Shown piece after piece: positions 1 to 7,222 of a stretch of 64,000 nucleotides of DNA. The notes below the pieces were generated by a model. It was given only the letters and a program-made list of their open reading frames with translations, was not told the origin of the DNA and ran no database searches. Every line of letters begins with the position of its first letter. The stretch's first letter is position 1. The position numbers and the translations under genes were made by a program. The stretch covers positions 558,001 to 622,000 of the forward strand of contig OZ241340.1 in the NCBI GenBank assembly GCA_965199975.1. Reading direction: 5' to 3'. The stretch is from JASLDZ01 sp965199975. Its GTDB lineage: Bacteria; Pseudomonadota; Alphaproteobacteria; Caulobacterales; Caulobacteraceae.

Positions 1-1
1 C

Positions 2-58
2 CGGGCGCCGATGCTGGCGCAGGCCGCGTGGAGCTTCGCCGAGCGAGCGGGGGCTTGA
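2..58 (+). CDS. Possible 3' end of an upstream gene (about 18 codons)
   Basis: A reading frame enters from the left edge and ends at a TGA at 56-58, with a C-terminus ending in SFAERAGA. Codon third positions are GC-rich, as in neighbouring genes. In Caulobacter other genes lie upstream of rpsT, but this fragment is too short to identify. About 200 bases with no recognisable gene follow before rpsT. Confidence 0.25.
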   Translation, partial: RAPMLAQAAWSFAERAGA

Positions 59-259
59 GGGCCGCCGCGCCTGGGCTCGCGCCTGTCATCGAGCTGCACC
101 GCCTTCGCCCCATACGGCGGCCGCTCTCACAGCGCCGGCGAGACGCCGCGACCACGCCCACGTTGACGCCTCACCGCGCGTCCCGTATATCCGCGCGCTC
201 CCGATTTCGCGGCCGTCAGGTCGTGCTCGCCCACGTCCGCATGAGAACCTCAGCTCCAC

Positions 260-529
260 ATGGCCAATAATCCCGGCGCCAAGAAAGCCATCCGCAAGAT
301 CGAGCGCCGCACCGAGGTGAACCGCTCGCGCCGCTCGCGTGTGCGCACCTTCCTCAGGCGCTTCGAGGATGCGGTGAAGGGCGGTGATTCCGAGGCCGCC
401 AAGTCCGCCTTCGTCGAGGCGCAGAGCGAGCTGATGCGCGCAGTGGGCAAGGGCGTCGTCCACAAGAACACCGGCGCGCGCAAGGTGTCGCGCCTGCACG
501 CGCGGCTGAAGGGCATGGCCAGCGCCTAG
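260..529 (+). CDS. rpsT: 30S ribosomal protein S20
   Basis: This 89-residue, strongly basic protein begins MANNPGAKKAIRKIERRTEV and has the typical S20 length and helical-hairpin composition. S20 binds 16S rRNA early in assembly of the small subunit. The ATG at 260 gives the family's usual start, although no strong Shine-Dalgarno sequence precedes it. The gene is followed by a strong hairpin terminator and then dnaA, the same neighbourhood seen in Caulobacter. The identification is secure. Confidence 0.97.
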   Translation: MANNPGAKKAIRKIERRTEVNRSRRSRVRTFLRRFEDAVKGGDSEAAKSAFVEAQSELMRAVGKGVVHKNTGARKVSRLHARLKGMASA

Positions 530-576
530 ATCCTGCGCGCGGAGAAGTTCCGCGTGGTTAAGTTACTGATCTTGTA

Positions 577-610
577 AAGAAACCCCGCGTGGGTGCACGC
601 GGGGTTTCTT
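577..610 (+). terminator. Intrinsic terminator after rpsT
   Basis: A perfect 15-bp stem (577-591 paired with 596-610) closes a 4-base loop. The right arm ends in a T-rich run (TTTCTT) and the left arm begins with AAGAAA, so it may work in both directions. It lies 48 bases after the rpsT stop and isolates rpsT from dnaA. Confidence 0.8.
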
Positions 611-685
611 GCTGTGTGCGGATCGCCTTCGATGGCGCGACATGTCGCAGCCGGACCAAAACCAAGTCCGGAAAAGGGCTTGCCC

Positions 686-722
686 GAGTCAAATTCTTTA
701 TTCGCCGAATCGCCCGGGAATC
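686..722 (+). promoter_or_regulatory. Cluster of three GANTC sites upstream of dnaA
   Basis: GANTC occurs at 686-690 (GAGTC), 707-711 (GAATC) and 718-722 (GAATC), within 37 bases and 175-211 bases upstream of the dnaA start. GANTC is the target of the cell-cycle methyltransferase CcrM in Caulobacterales, where methylation state is known to tune dnaA transcription. The surrounding stretch is AT-richer than the window average. The gap 530-896 otherwise holds only the rpsT terminator. I see no good DnaA boxes and no confident -35/-10 pair. Confidence 0.5.
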
Positions 723-896
723 GCCGTTGACCCCCCCCCGCCGGGGGATACTGTTCGTGTCGAGAGACGAACTTCTCCCCCCAATTCGGGCGGCCCGGGC
801 CTCACACGCATGTGTTCGGCGACGGGATCGGCTTGTCTCTCGTTTGGCGCGGCGGCTTGAGCCTCCGCAGGGACTGCACACGGCGCGGAGAGACGC

Positions 897-2384
897 ATGC
901 AGGGGCTGGCGGCGGGGAGGTCGGGCGTGGAGATGCACGGGGCGACGGCGGGGCAGGGCGAAGGCGCGGTGTGGCTGCGCGCGTGCGCGGACATGCGCGG
1001 CGAGCTCGGCGAGGCGGCCTACGGCTCATACCTCGCGCCCGCACGCCTGCGCCGCGGCCGCGCCGGGCGGCTCATCGTGGTCACGCCGACAGGGGTGGCG
1101 CGCGACTGGGTGCGCAAGAACGCCTGGCGGCGCCTCAGCGAGGTCTGGGCCGAGCACGATCCTCAGCATCGCGCCCTGCTCCTCAAGACGCGCACCGAAT
1201 TCGAGGTCGAGGACGGGGGCGTTCCGGCCGCGCCGGGAGCCGCGCCCGCCGACCCCGCGCGCCCACCCGAATTGCGCCTCGCCAGTCACGAGGGCGTGAG
1301 CGCCGAGACGGCCGCCGCCGAGCCGCCGCTCGCGCCCGCCACGCGAATGGCGGGCGTCCTGGCGCGCCATTCGTTCGACGGCTTCGTGGCCGGCGCCGCC
1401 AACGCCTTCGCACTCGCCACGGCGCACAAGGTGGCGCAGTGGAAGGGCGGCGCCTTCAATCCGGTTGTGTTCCACAGCCCCTACGGCTTCGGTAAAACCC
1501 ACCTGCTGCAAGCCATCGCGCAGGCCGCTCAGATGGCGCGGCCCGGGGCGCGGGTGGTGTACCTCGGCGCCGAGCGCTTCATGGCGGGCTATGTGCGCGC
1601 GGTGATGGAGCGTGCGGGGCCGGCCTTCAAGGACGAGCTTCGGGCCGCCGACCTCCTGATCATCGACGACGTGCAGTTCCTGGCGGGCAAGAAGGGCAGC
1701 CAGGAAGAGCTGTTCCATACCCTGACCGCGCTGATGGGCGAAGGCCGTCCGGTGGTTTTCGCCTGCGATCGCCACCCCAGTCAGCTGGCCGAGATGGAGG
1801 CGCGCCTGCGATCCCACCTTTGCGCTGGCCTCGTGTGCGGGATCGAACCCTACGACAAGGCGCTGCGGCTGGGCGTGCTCGATCGCAAGCTGCACGAGCT
1901 AGCCGAGGATGTGGGCTGCGAGCGCGCCGCCAAGCCCGAGGTGCTTCAGTTCCTGGCCGACCGCTTCGTGGATTCGGTGCGCGAGCTGGAGGGGGGCCTG
2001 AAGACGCTGGTGGCCCGCGCCGGAGAGCGGCTCTCGCAGCTGTCGCTGGACGAGGCGTCAACCTATCTGAGACCGCATCTGAAGGGCGCCGAGCGGCGGG
2101 TGACCGTAGACGAGATCCAGAAGGCGACCTGTGACCACTTTCGACTGAAGCAGGCCGACCTCCTCAGCGAACGTCGCACCCGCGCGGTGGCGCGGCCGCG
2201 CCAAGTGGCCATGTACCTGTGCAAGCAGATGACCACGCGCTCCTACCCAGACATCGGTCGGCGCTTTGGCAACCGCGACCATACCACGGTGCTGCATGCT
2301 GTGCGTCAGATCGAAAAGCTCAAGGCGGAGGACCCGACGCTTGCGGCTGACGTGGAAACGCTGACGCGCAAACTGCGCGAGTAG
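897..2384 (+). CDS. dnaA: Chromosomal replication initiator protein DnaA
   Basis: This 495-residue AAA+ ATPase binds DnaA boxes and opens the replication origin. Domain I (about residues 20-100) is followed by a short variable linker. The P-loop reads SPYGFGKTH (about residue 198), Walker B reads LLIIDDVQF, and the C-terminal DNA-binding signature reads GNRDHTTVLHAV. The box VII region reads RLRSHL, where E. coli has RLKSRF; from memory Caulobacter DnaA shares the His form. The first P-loop residue is Ser, where Gly is usual. The ATG at 897 is preceded by GGAG six bases away, which supports this start over the ATG at 933. Confidence 0.97.
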   Translation: MQGLAAGRSGVEMHGATAGQGEGAVWLRACADMRGELGEAAYGSYLAPARLRRGRAGRLIVVTPTGVARDWVRKNAWRRLSEVWAEHDPQHRALLLKTRTEFEVEDGGVPAAPGAAPADPARPPELRLASHEGVSAETAAAEPPLAPATRMAGVLARHSFDGFVAGAANAFALATAHKVAQWKGGAFNPVVFHSPYGFGKTHLLQAIAQAAQMARPGARVVYLGAERFMAGYVRAVMERAGPAFKDELRAADLLIIDDVQFLAGKKGSQEELFHTLTALMGEGRPVVFACDRHPSQLAEMEARLRSHLCAGLVCGIEPYDKALRLGVLDRKLHELAEDVGCERAAKPEVLQFLADRFVDSVRELEGGLKTLVARAGERLSQLSLDEASTYLRPHLKGAERRVTVDEIQKATCDHFRLKQADLLSERRTRAVARPRQVAMYLCKQMTTRSYPDIGRRFGNRDHTTVLHAVRQIEKLKAEDPTLAADVETLTRKLRE

Positions 2385-2391
2385 ACGCGCA

Positions 2392-2423
2392 GACGCCCGG
2401 TCGCCTCTCCGCGACCGGGCGTC
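2392..2423. terminator. Hairpin between convergent dnaA and DUF1328 genes
   Basis: A perfect 13-bp GC-rich stem (2392-2404 with 2411-2423) closes a 6-base loop, 8 bases after the dnaA stop. No T-tract follows, so its strength as an intrinsic terminator is uncertain. It sits where two convergent transcripts would meet. Confidence 0.6.
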
Positions 2424-2449
2424 CAAAGCCTGGAACGGCGAGCGTCAGG

Positions 2450-2620
2450 CTAGACGCTGCGGCCTCGGACCAGATGCATGACTAGGGAGACCACGAACAG
2501 CACCAAGAAGATCAGGAAGAGGATCTTGGCGATCCCCACGGCGCCAACCGCGATGTTGCCGAAGCCGAATACCGCGGCGATGACCGCGACGACCAGGAAG
2601 ATCAGAGCCCACTGCAGCAT
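2450..2620 (-). CDS. DUF1328 (YtjA-like) small membrane protein
   Basis: The gene encodes 56 residues beginning MLQWALIFLVVAVIAAVFGF, with two hydrophobic helices (about 3-24 and 28-50) and a short basic tail ending RGRSV. This matches the DUF1328 family in length and in the GFGNIAVGAVGIAK turn. A clear Shine-Dalgarno GGGAGG lies about 5-6 bases before the ATG. A perfect GGAAC-N17-CGTT promoter stands 52 bases upstream, placing the gene under general stress sigma control. Its biochemical role is unknown. It lies downstream of sodB on the same strand but has its own promoter. Confidence 0.85.
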   Translation of the reverse strand: MLQWALIFLVVAVIAAVFGFGNIAVGAVGIAKILFLIFLVLFVVSLVMHLVRGRSV

Positions 2621-2671
2621 GTCACGCCTCCCAACGCGGACAGGAGCGAAAGCCCCTGTTCAGGGAGGCGC

Positions 2672-2697
2672 AACGTGCTGGCGAGCCGACCCGTTCC
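2672..2697 (-). promoter_or_regulatory. EcfG-type promoter (GGAAC-N17-CGTT) for the DUF1328 gene
   Basis: On the minus strand GGAAC (2697 to 2693) and CGTT (2675 to 2672) are separated by 17 bases. This matches the published alphaproteobacterial EcfG/SigT consensus exactly. It lies between the sodB stop and the DUF1328 start. Confidence 0.7.
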
Positions 2698-2713
2698 TAG
2701 CCAGCCTTCAGTC

Positions 2714-3352
2714 TCATCCCTGGGGGGTTGGGTACCGATACGGCTGACCAGAACCGATCGCCGCATCGAACTGCTGGCCAGCGAAATCCCAATTGATCAG
2801 CTTGTCGAACCACCCTTCGAGGTAGGTCTTTCGATCCTGCTTGTAATCCAGGTAGTAGGCATGTTCCCAGACGTCTACGCCCAGGACCGGCGCGCCGTCG
2901 CGTAGCAGGCCGCTGTCGCCGTTGGCGGTGCCGTAGACGTCCAGCGTCCCATCTGGCTTGGCCTGAACCCAAGCCCAGCCAGATCCGAACTGCCCCGTCC
3001 CGACTGCCACGAACTTTTGCTTCAATTGACCCAAGCCGCCAAATTTGTCGATAGCATCGGACAGTTTTCCAGACGGGTTACCGCCAGATGGCGACATCAT
3101 GTTCCAAAAGAACCCATGATTCCACGCTTGGGCGGCATTGTTGAACATTTTCTGATCCGCACCACCAGAGCTTTTCTTTACTAAGCCCTCGAGATCAGTG
3201 GCGCTATCGCCCTTGTCTTTGAGAAAGTCATTGACATTCTTGACGTAGGTGGCGTGATGCTTGTCGTGGTGAGTCCGCATAGTGGTCTCGGATATCGTCG
3301 GGTCCAACGCCGCGTAGTCGTAGGTGAGGTCAGGTAGGACAAAGGTCGTCAT
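2714..3352 (-). CDS. sodB: Superoxide dismutase, Fe-type
   Basis: The 212-residue enzyme converts superoxide to oxygen and hydrogen peroxide. Metal-ligand regions are visible: HHDKHHATYV near residue 28, AAQAWNHGFFW near residue 75, and DVWEHAYYLDY near residue 164. The Gln in AAQ.WNH is the active-site Gln placement typical of iron enzymes; manganese enzymes have Gly there. I chose the ATG at 3352 because MTTFVLPDLTYDY is the usual N-terminus; the upstream in-frame extension is not SOD-like. No export signal is present, so it is cytoplasmic. A near-consensus GSR promoter lies 38 bases upstream. Confidence 0.95.
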   Translation of the reverse strand: MTTFVLPDLTYDYAALDPTISETTMRTHHDKHHATYVKNVNDFLKDKGDSATDLEGLVKKSSGGADQKMFNNAAQAWNHGFFWNMMSPSGGNPSGKLSDAIDKFGGLGQLKQKFVAVGTGQFGSGWAWVQAKPDGTLDVYGTANGDSGLLRDGAPVLGVDVWEHAYYLDYKQDRKTYLEGWFDKLINWDFAGQQFDAAIGSGQPYRYPTPQG

Positions 3353-3389
3353 GGATATCGTTCCGGCTGGAGGAAATGTGCGCTTCTGT

Positions 3390-3414
3390 AACGTCCACGC
3401 CCGCCCCGGGGTCC
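3390..3414 (-). promoter_or_regulatory. Near-match EcfG promoter (GGACC-N16-CGTT) for sodB
   Basis: On the minus strand GGACC (3414 to 3410) and CGTT (3393 to 3390) are 16 bases apart, one mismatch from GGAAC-N16-CGTT. The distance from CGTT to the start codon (38 bases) is almost the same as at the perfect site upstream of 4173 (36 bases). Confidence 0.35.
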
Positions 3415-3430
3415 CCGTCACCCCAGATGA

Positions 3431-3835
3431 TCAGCGCTTCTTGCCGCCCTTGCCGCCGCCCCTGCCGCCGAGCGCCATTGTGGCGATCGTCCCAGCCAGC
3501 CCCGGGCTGCGCAGCGCCAATAGGCCGGCTCCGACCGCCGCCGCGGAGGCGGCGATCGGGCGCTCTTTGGCGAAGTCGATGAAGCGGTCGAGAGGGGATC
3601 CGCCGACATTGTTTCGCTGGTCTCTCTTCGGGCCTTTCGCCTTGGAGACGGCGACGAGCACGCCGATTCCGCAAAGAATCGCCAGCGCCAGGGCAACGCA
3701 GGCAGAAGCTCCCGCCGGCGTGATCAAGTCCTTGAGAACGGCGTAGAGTGCAAAGGCGAGAGCGACCACGATCGCCCCCGCCGCACCAATCATCGCCCCG
3801 ATGGCGGCGGCCAGGGCGAGTATGCGCGCGATCAT
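3431..3835 (-). CDS. Small two-helix membrane protein (YqjE/holin-superfamily-like)
   Basis: The 134-residue protein has two long hydrophobic stretches (about residues 3-35 and 43-66). A polar segment containing the pattern FAKERPIAASA follows, then a third weak hydrophobic stretch and a Gly/Lys-rich tail ending GGKGGKKR. Its ATG overlaps the stop of the gene at 3835-4173 (ATGA), so the two are translationally coupled. Pairs of a YqjD/ElaB-like and a YqjE-like protein are common stress-inducible membrane proteins in proteobacteria. I infer that family from architecture and pairing, not from a strong motif. Function is unknown. Confidence 0.75.
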   Translation of the reverse strand: MIARILALAAAIGAMIGAAGAIVVALAFALYAVLKDLITPAGASACVALALAILCGIGVLVAVSKAKGPKRDQRNNVGGSPLDRFIDFAKERPIAASAAAVGAGLLALRSPGLAGTIATMALGGRGGGKGGKKR

Positions 3836-4173
3836 CAGCGGCGCGAGCCTGAGATCAGGAGGCCCACAAGAAATCCGACGCCCAACGCCGCGAGGGTGGA
3901 GGTTATCGGCCGCTCCTGCACGCGATCGACCATGAACGCGCGCGCATCCTCAAGCCCGTCGCCCGCGACGGAAGCGTATTCGCGACCCTGGTCGCGCAAC
4001 TGGCCGAAGCGCTCGTCAACCATCTCGCGTACCTGACGAACGAACTCTGGAGCATCGTCGCGTACGCGATCGGCGATGCGGCCGGCGTCGCGGCCGAATC
4101 GGCGGGCGTCGTCTCCAGCATGGTTGGCCGCACGGGCGGCGTCGCGGCCGAGGGCGTCGGTGGCGGAAGGCAT
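3835..4173 (-). CDS. DUF883/ElaB-YqjD-like membrane-anchored protein
   Basis: The 112-residue protein is charged and helical over about residues 1-85 (repeated RDAAR, RFGRDAGR and VRDDAPEFVRQVREM patterns). It ends in one membrane helix (ALGVGFLVGLLI) and a short basic tail, which is the ElaB/YqjD arrangement. In E. coli such proteins sit in the inner membrane and can bind ribosomes. The segment VQERPITSTLAALGVGF resembles the ERPIAASAAAVGAG stretch of its downstream partner. A perfect GGAAC-N16-CGTT promoter lies 36 bases upstream, so this gene heads a two-gene stress operon. Confidence 0.8.
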   Translation of the reverse strand: MPSATDALGRDAARAANHAGDDARRFGRDAGRIADRVRDDAPEFVRQVREMVDERFGQLRDQGREYASVAGDGLEDARAFMVDRVQERPITSTLAALGVGFLVGLLISGSRR

Positions 4174-4208
4174 GTCGCTACGGCTCCGGTTGAAACTGCA
4201 GCCTCGCC

Positions 4209-4233
4209 AACGCTGCGCGCGACGCCACGTTCC
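4209..4233 (-). promoter_or_regulatory. EcfG-type promoter (GGAAC-N16-CGTT) for the YqjD/YqjE-like pair
   Basis: Minus-strand GGAAC (4233 to 4229) and CGTT (4212 to 4209) are separated by exactly 16 bases. The site lies between the 3' end of phyR and the start codon at 4173. The -10 element is 36 bases from the ATG. Confidence 0.75.
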
Positions 4234-4234
4234 G

Positions 4235-5050
4235 TCAGGCGGCGCGCCGCGCGCCGCCTGGATGGAAGAACAGCGCCTGACCGATCGCGGCCTTCACCGT
4301 CTCCGGCTGGAAGGGCTTGGTGATCAGGAAGGTCGGCTCGGGCCGCTCGCCGGTGAGCAGGCGCTCGGGGAAGGCGGTGATGAAGATCACCGGCACGTCA
4401 TAGCGGCCCAGGATGTCCTTCACCGCGTCAATTCCGGAGGAGCCGTCGGCCAGCTGAATGTCGGCCAGCACCAGCCCCGGCGTGGCGCGCGCAACCGCCT
4501 CCACCGCCTCGGTGCGGGTGGCCGCCACATCGAGCACGCGATGGCCGAGTTCACGCACCAGCGCCTCGATGTCGCTGGCGATCACCGGCTCGTCCTCGAT
4601 GATCAGGACGTCGGTGGCGAGTTCGGCGTCGATTTCCTGCTGAGCCTCGGAGATCAGCGCCTCGATCTCGCCGGGTGGACAGGCCAGGATCTGACCCGCC
4701 TCGGCCGGATTGAAACCCTCCAGCGCGGTCAGCAGAAAGGCCTGGCGCGATCGCGGCGCGATGCGCATCAGCCGGCGCGACGCGTCGCCGAGTTCGTGCG
4801 CCGACAGGCTCTCCACCTTGTCGTCGTCAGACTCCAACCGCGCGCCGGTCCCACCCCAGATGGTGTGGAATACGTGATAGAGCGCCACCCGAGGCGTCAG
4901 CTGCGGCGGGAGCTGCGTCTCGCCCGCCGCCAGCGCTTCCAACGACGCGCGCACGTAGGCATCGCCCGCGGCCTGGTCGCCCGTGAGCGCCCTGGCGTAG
5001 CGGCGCACGTAGGGAAGGTGGGGCGCCAGGCGTTCGAGAAGACCCATCAT
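4235..5050 (-). CDS. phyR: General stress response regulator PhyR
   Basis: The 271-residue protein joins an N-terminal sigma-factor-like (EcfG-like) domain (about 1-140) to a C-terminal receiver domain (about 147-262). Asp197 in LVLADIQLADG is the phospho-acceptor. Thr225 in FITAFPERLL and Lys245 in LITKPF complete the FAT-GUY-type receiver signature. When phosphorylated, PhyR binds the anti-sigma factor NepR and frees the EcfG sigma factor. It is divergent from nepR with a 201-base shared upstream region. GGAG precedes the ATG. No perfect EcfG promoter was found on its own strand. Confidence 0.95.
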   Translation of the reverse strand: MMGLLERLAPHLPYVRRYARALTGDQAAGDAYVRASLEALAAGETQLPPQLTPRVALYHVFHTIWGGTGARLESDDDKVESLSAHELGDASRRLMRIAPRSRQAFLLTALEGFNPAEAGQILACPPGEIEALISEAQQEIDAELATDVLIIEDEPVIASDIEALVRELGHRVLDVAATRTEAVEAVARATPGLVLADIQLADGSSGIDAVKDILGRYDVPVIFITAFPERLLTGERPEPTFLITKPFQPETVKAAIGQALFFHPGGARRAA

Positions 5051-5176
5051 CTCACTCCGGGGGGCGCGTTCCGCGCCGAGACTGTGGCCGCTGCGGCCGT
5101 CCGCCTAGTCTAGGAGACGCAGGCCCTGCGGCAAAGAGGCCCAGGCCAAGAGCCGTGCCCGGCCGCGGCGGGAACA

Positions 5177-5201
5177 GGAACCGCGCAACCTCGCCTACGT
5201 T
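5177..5201 (+). promoter_or_regulatory. EcfG-type promoter (GGAAC-N16-CGTT) for nepR
   Basis: GGAAC (5177-5181) and CGTT (5198-5201) are separated by 16 bases, 50 bases before the nepR ATG. Autoregulation of the nepR operon by the GSR sigma factor is well established in alphaproteobacteria. Confidence 0.8.
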
Positions 5202-5251
5202 AGGGCGGGTGCGGACGTCCAGCCGATCCTCACCGCCGGCGATCGAGATCC

Positions 5252-5443
5252 ATGACCGAGTCCCGGCGCACGCCACAGCCCACTTCCGAAGACGAGACCT
5301 CCATCGAGGAGGCGCGCCTACGTCAGCAGGCGATCGGAGTGAAGCTGCGGCAGATGTTCGACGGCGTGGTGAACGAACCTTTGCCCGACGACTTTCTATC
5401 CATTCTGCGCCGAGCCGACCAGCCGTCCTCCAAGGGCGAGTGA
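5252..5443 (+). CDS. nepR: Anti-sigma factor NepR
   Basis: The 63-residue protein carries the NepR core IGVKLRQMFDGVVNEPLPDD followed by FLSILRRAD (about residues 28-56), flanked by polar tails. NepR sequesters the GSR sigma factor until PhyR-P titrates it. In most relatives an ecfG gene follows directly; here the next gene is the sensor kinase, only 81 bases later, and no sigma gene fits in the gap. A perfect EcfG promoter precedes it. Confidence 0.9.
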   Translation: MTESRRTPQPTSEDETSIEEARLRQQAIGVKLRQMFDGVVNEPLPDDFLSILRRADQPSSKGE

Positions 5444-5524
5444 AGTGCAGATAGCGCGTCGCTCCGGCCGCCGGACGTGCGGTCGCCTGGCGATTATGCG
5501 TGCAAGCGCGTCAGTCGACGGCTT

Positions 5525-7222
5525 ATGCCGCGGCGCTTGAGTATCCGCTTCAGGCTGGCGCTTGCGCTGGCGCTGGGTCTTACGCCGATCCTCATGCTCG
5601 GAGCATTGCAAGCCAACAACAATTTTCGGCGCGACGCCGTGGTGAGGCGCCAGAACCTCATTCTCGCGGCTCAACGCAGCGCGGTTGGTGCGAGGATCCG
5701 CATGGAGGGCGCGGTCGGCCTGCTCGAGACCTTGACGCCGCAGACGGCTGGGCTCGACTGCTCGCAGCGGCTGGCCGACCGCCTCACGCACTTGCACGGC
5801 TACAGCAATCTCGTCCGCTACAACGCCATTGGCCGCGTCCAGTGCGCCGCGGCCGACGTCGCAGCCGATCCGAGCCGCCGCTCTTCGGCTTGGTTCCAGG
5901 CGCTGCGGCGCGGCGCTCCCCTCGTCGTCGCACGTGACGGGTCGTCGATCCCGTCGCTGCTCACCGCCGTGCGGGTCGTGGGGCCGGACGGCGTCTTCGC
6001 CGGGGCCCTGGCCGCGATCACCCCCCTCTCAAGCCTGCGCCCAGACATCAACGACCCCACCCTACCTGCGAATACCGAGGTCGCGCTGGCCGACAGCACG
6101 GGCGCCCTGATCCTGCAGAGCCACGCCCAGGAGATCGCACCGCCTCCGCCGGGGTGGGAAGCGCAGGCCACGCGCCGCGGGGCCGCTTTCTACCGCGCCC
6201 GCGACGCGCGGGGTCGCTGGCGCACGCACGTAGGCGCGCCGCTCGTGAACGGCGCGGTCTTCGTGGTGCTTTCAGCGCCCGAGCCGACGATGTGGTCGTG
6301 GACGCGGCTCAACCCCATCGCCACCTTGGTGTTGCCCATTCTGGCGTGGCTGACCGCGTGGATCGTCATCTGGGTTGTCACCGACAGGGTGGTGATCCGC
6401 TGGTTGGCCTACCTCGAGCGGATCGCGGGGCTTTACGCCAAGGGCCGATTCTCCGTGCGCGCGGTGCAGGCGCGCGACGCCCCGCAGGAGATCCGCACCC
6501 TGGCCCAGACGATGGACGCCATGGCCGATGCCATCGTGGCGCGCGACCGTTCGCTGCGCGATTCGCTCGAGCAGAAAGACGCGCTGATGCGCGAAATCCA
6601 CCATCGGGTGAAGAACAACCTGCAGGTGATCACCAGCCTTCTCAACATGCAGCAGCGCTCGCTGACCGATCCCGCCGCGCGCGCCGCCATGACCGACACG
6701 CGACAGCGCATCACGGCCCTCGCCCTGATCTACCGTGCGCTCTACCAATCCCCCGACCTGCGACGCGTGGACGTGCGCCAGTTCCTGGAGGAGCTTCTGG
6801 GCCAACTGCTCGCGGGAGAGGGTGGCCGGCCCGCGCCTGTGCGTACTGAGCTCGACGCCGACGACCTGGAGATCGACCCCGACAAACTGGCGCCCCTGGC
6901 GCTGTTTGCGGTGGAGGCCATCACCGCCGCGCGCAAGCACGCCACGCCCGGCGGCGGCCTCATCCGGGTGGCCTTCCGCGTCGGCGACGAGGTGCTCTTG
7001 GAGATCAGCGATAGCGGCGAGGGCCCGCTGGCCGACGAACTGGCGCCCGCGGGCGTCGGCCGCACCCTGATGACCGCCTTCGCCCGCCAGCTGCGCGGCC
7101 GGCTGGAGATCGTCGAGGCCGAGGGCGACCGGGGCGTGATCACGCGACTGCACTTTCCCCTGCCGGAGCTTGTGGAGGCGGACGCTTTGCGTCATCCGTT
7201 CGGGAACCAGGCGGCGGCTTGA
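5525..7222 (+). CDS. phyK: HisKA_2-type membrane sensor histidine kinase (PhyK-like)
   Basis: With the ATG at 5525 the protein has 565 residues; a GTG at 5477 would add 16. It has an N-terminal membrane helix (about 10-30), a periplasmic sensor of about 230 residues, a second helix (about 264-290), a HAMP-like linker, and a HisKA_2 motif HHRVKNNLQVITSLLNMQ with the phospho-acceptor at about His360. A GHKL ATPase domain follows. It probably phosphorylates PhyR. In the N-box, where relatives read NELVTNALKHA, this protein reads VEAITAARKHA, with Ala468 in place of the Mg-binding Asn; the DSGEG and GVGRTLM boxes are present. Its 3' end contains the promoter of the next gene. Confidence 0.82.
   Translation: MPRRLSIRFRLALALALGLTPILMLGALQANNNFRRDAVVRRQNLILAAQRSAVGARIRMEGAVGLLETLTPQTAGLDCSQRLADRLTHLHGYSNLVRYNAIGRVQCAAADVAADPSRRSSAWFQALRRGAPLVVARDGSSIPSLLTAVRVVGPDGVFAGALAAITPLSSLRPDINDPTLPANTEVALADSTGALILQSHAQEIAPPPPGWEAQATRRGAAFYRARDARGRWRTHVGAPLVNGAVFVVLSAPEPTMWSWTRLNPIATLVLPILAWLTAWIVIWVVTDRVVIRWLAYLERIAGLYAKGRFSVRAVQARDAPQEIRTLAQTMDAMADAIVARDRSLRDSLEQKDALMREIHHRVKNNLQVITSLLNMQQRSLTDPAARAAMTDTRQRITALALIYRALYQSPDLRRVDVRQFLEELLGQLLAGEGGRPAPVRTELDADDLEIDPDKLAPLALFAVEAITAARKHATPGGGLIRVAFRVGDEVLLEISDSGEGPLADELAPAGVGRTLMTAFARQLRGRLEIVEAEGDRGVITRLHFPLPELVEADALRHPFGNQAAA

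Noticed and set aside
611..896. Possible replication origin between rpsT and dnaA
   Set aside because: No cluster of DnaA boxes or strongly AT-rich unwinding region is visible. In Caulobacter the origin lies outside this gap, next to hemE.
5068..5072. GTTCC before phyR as an EcfG -35 on the minus strand
   Set aside because: The position 16-17 bases away holds the phyR start codon, not CGTT, so the site is not a promoter of this class.
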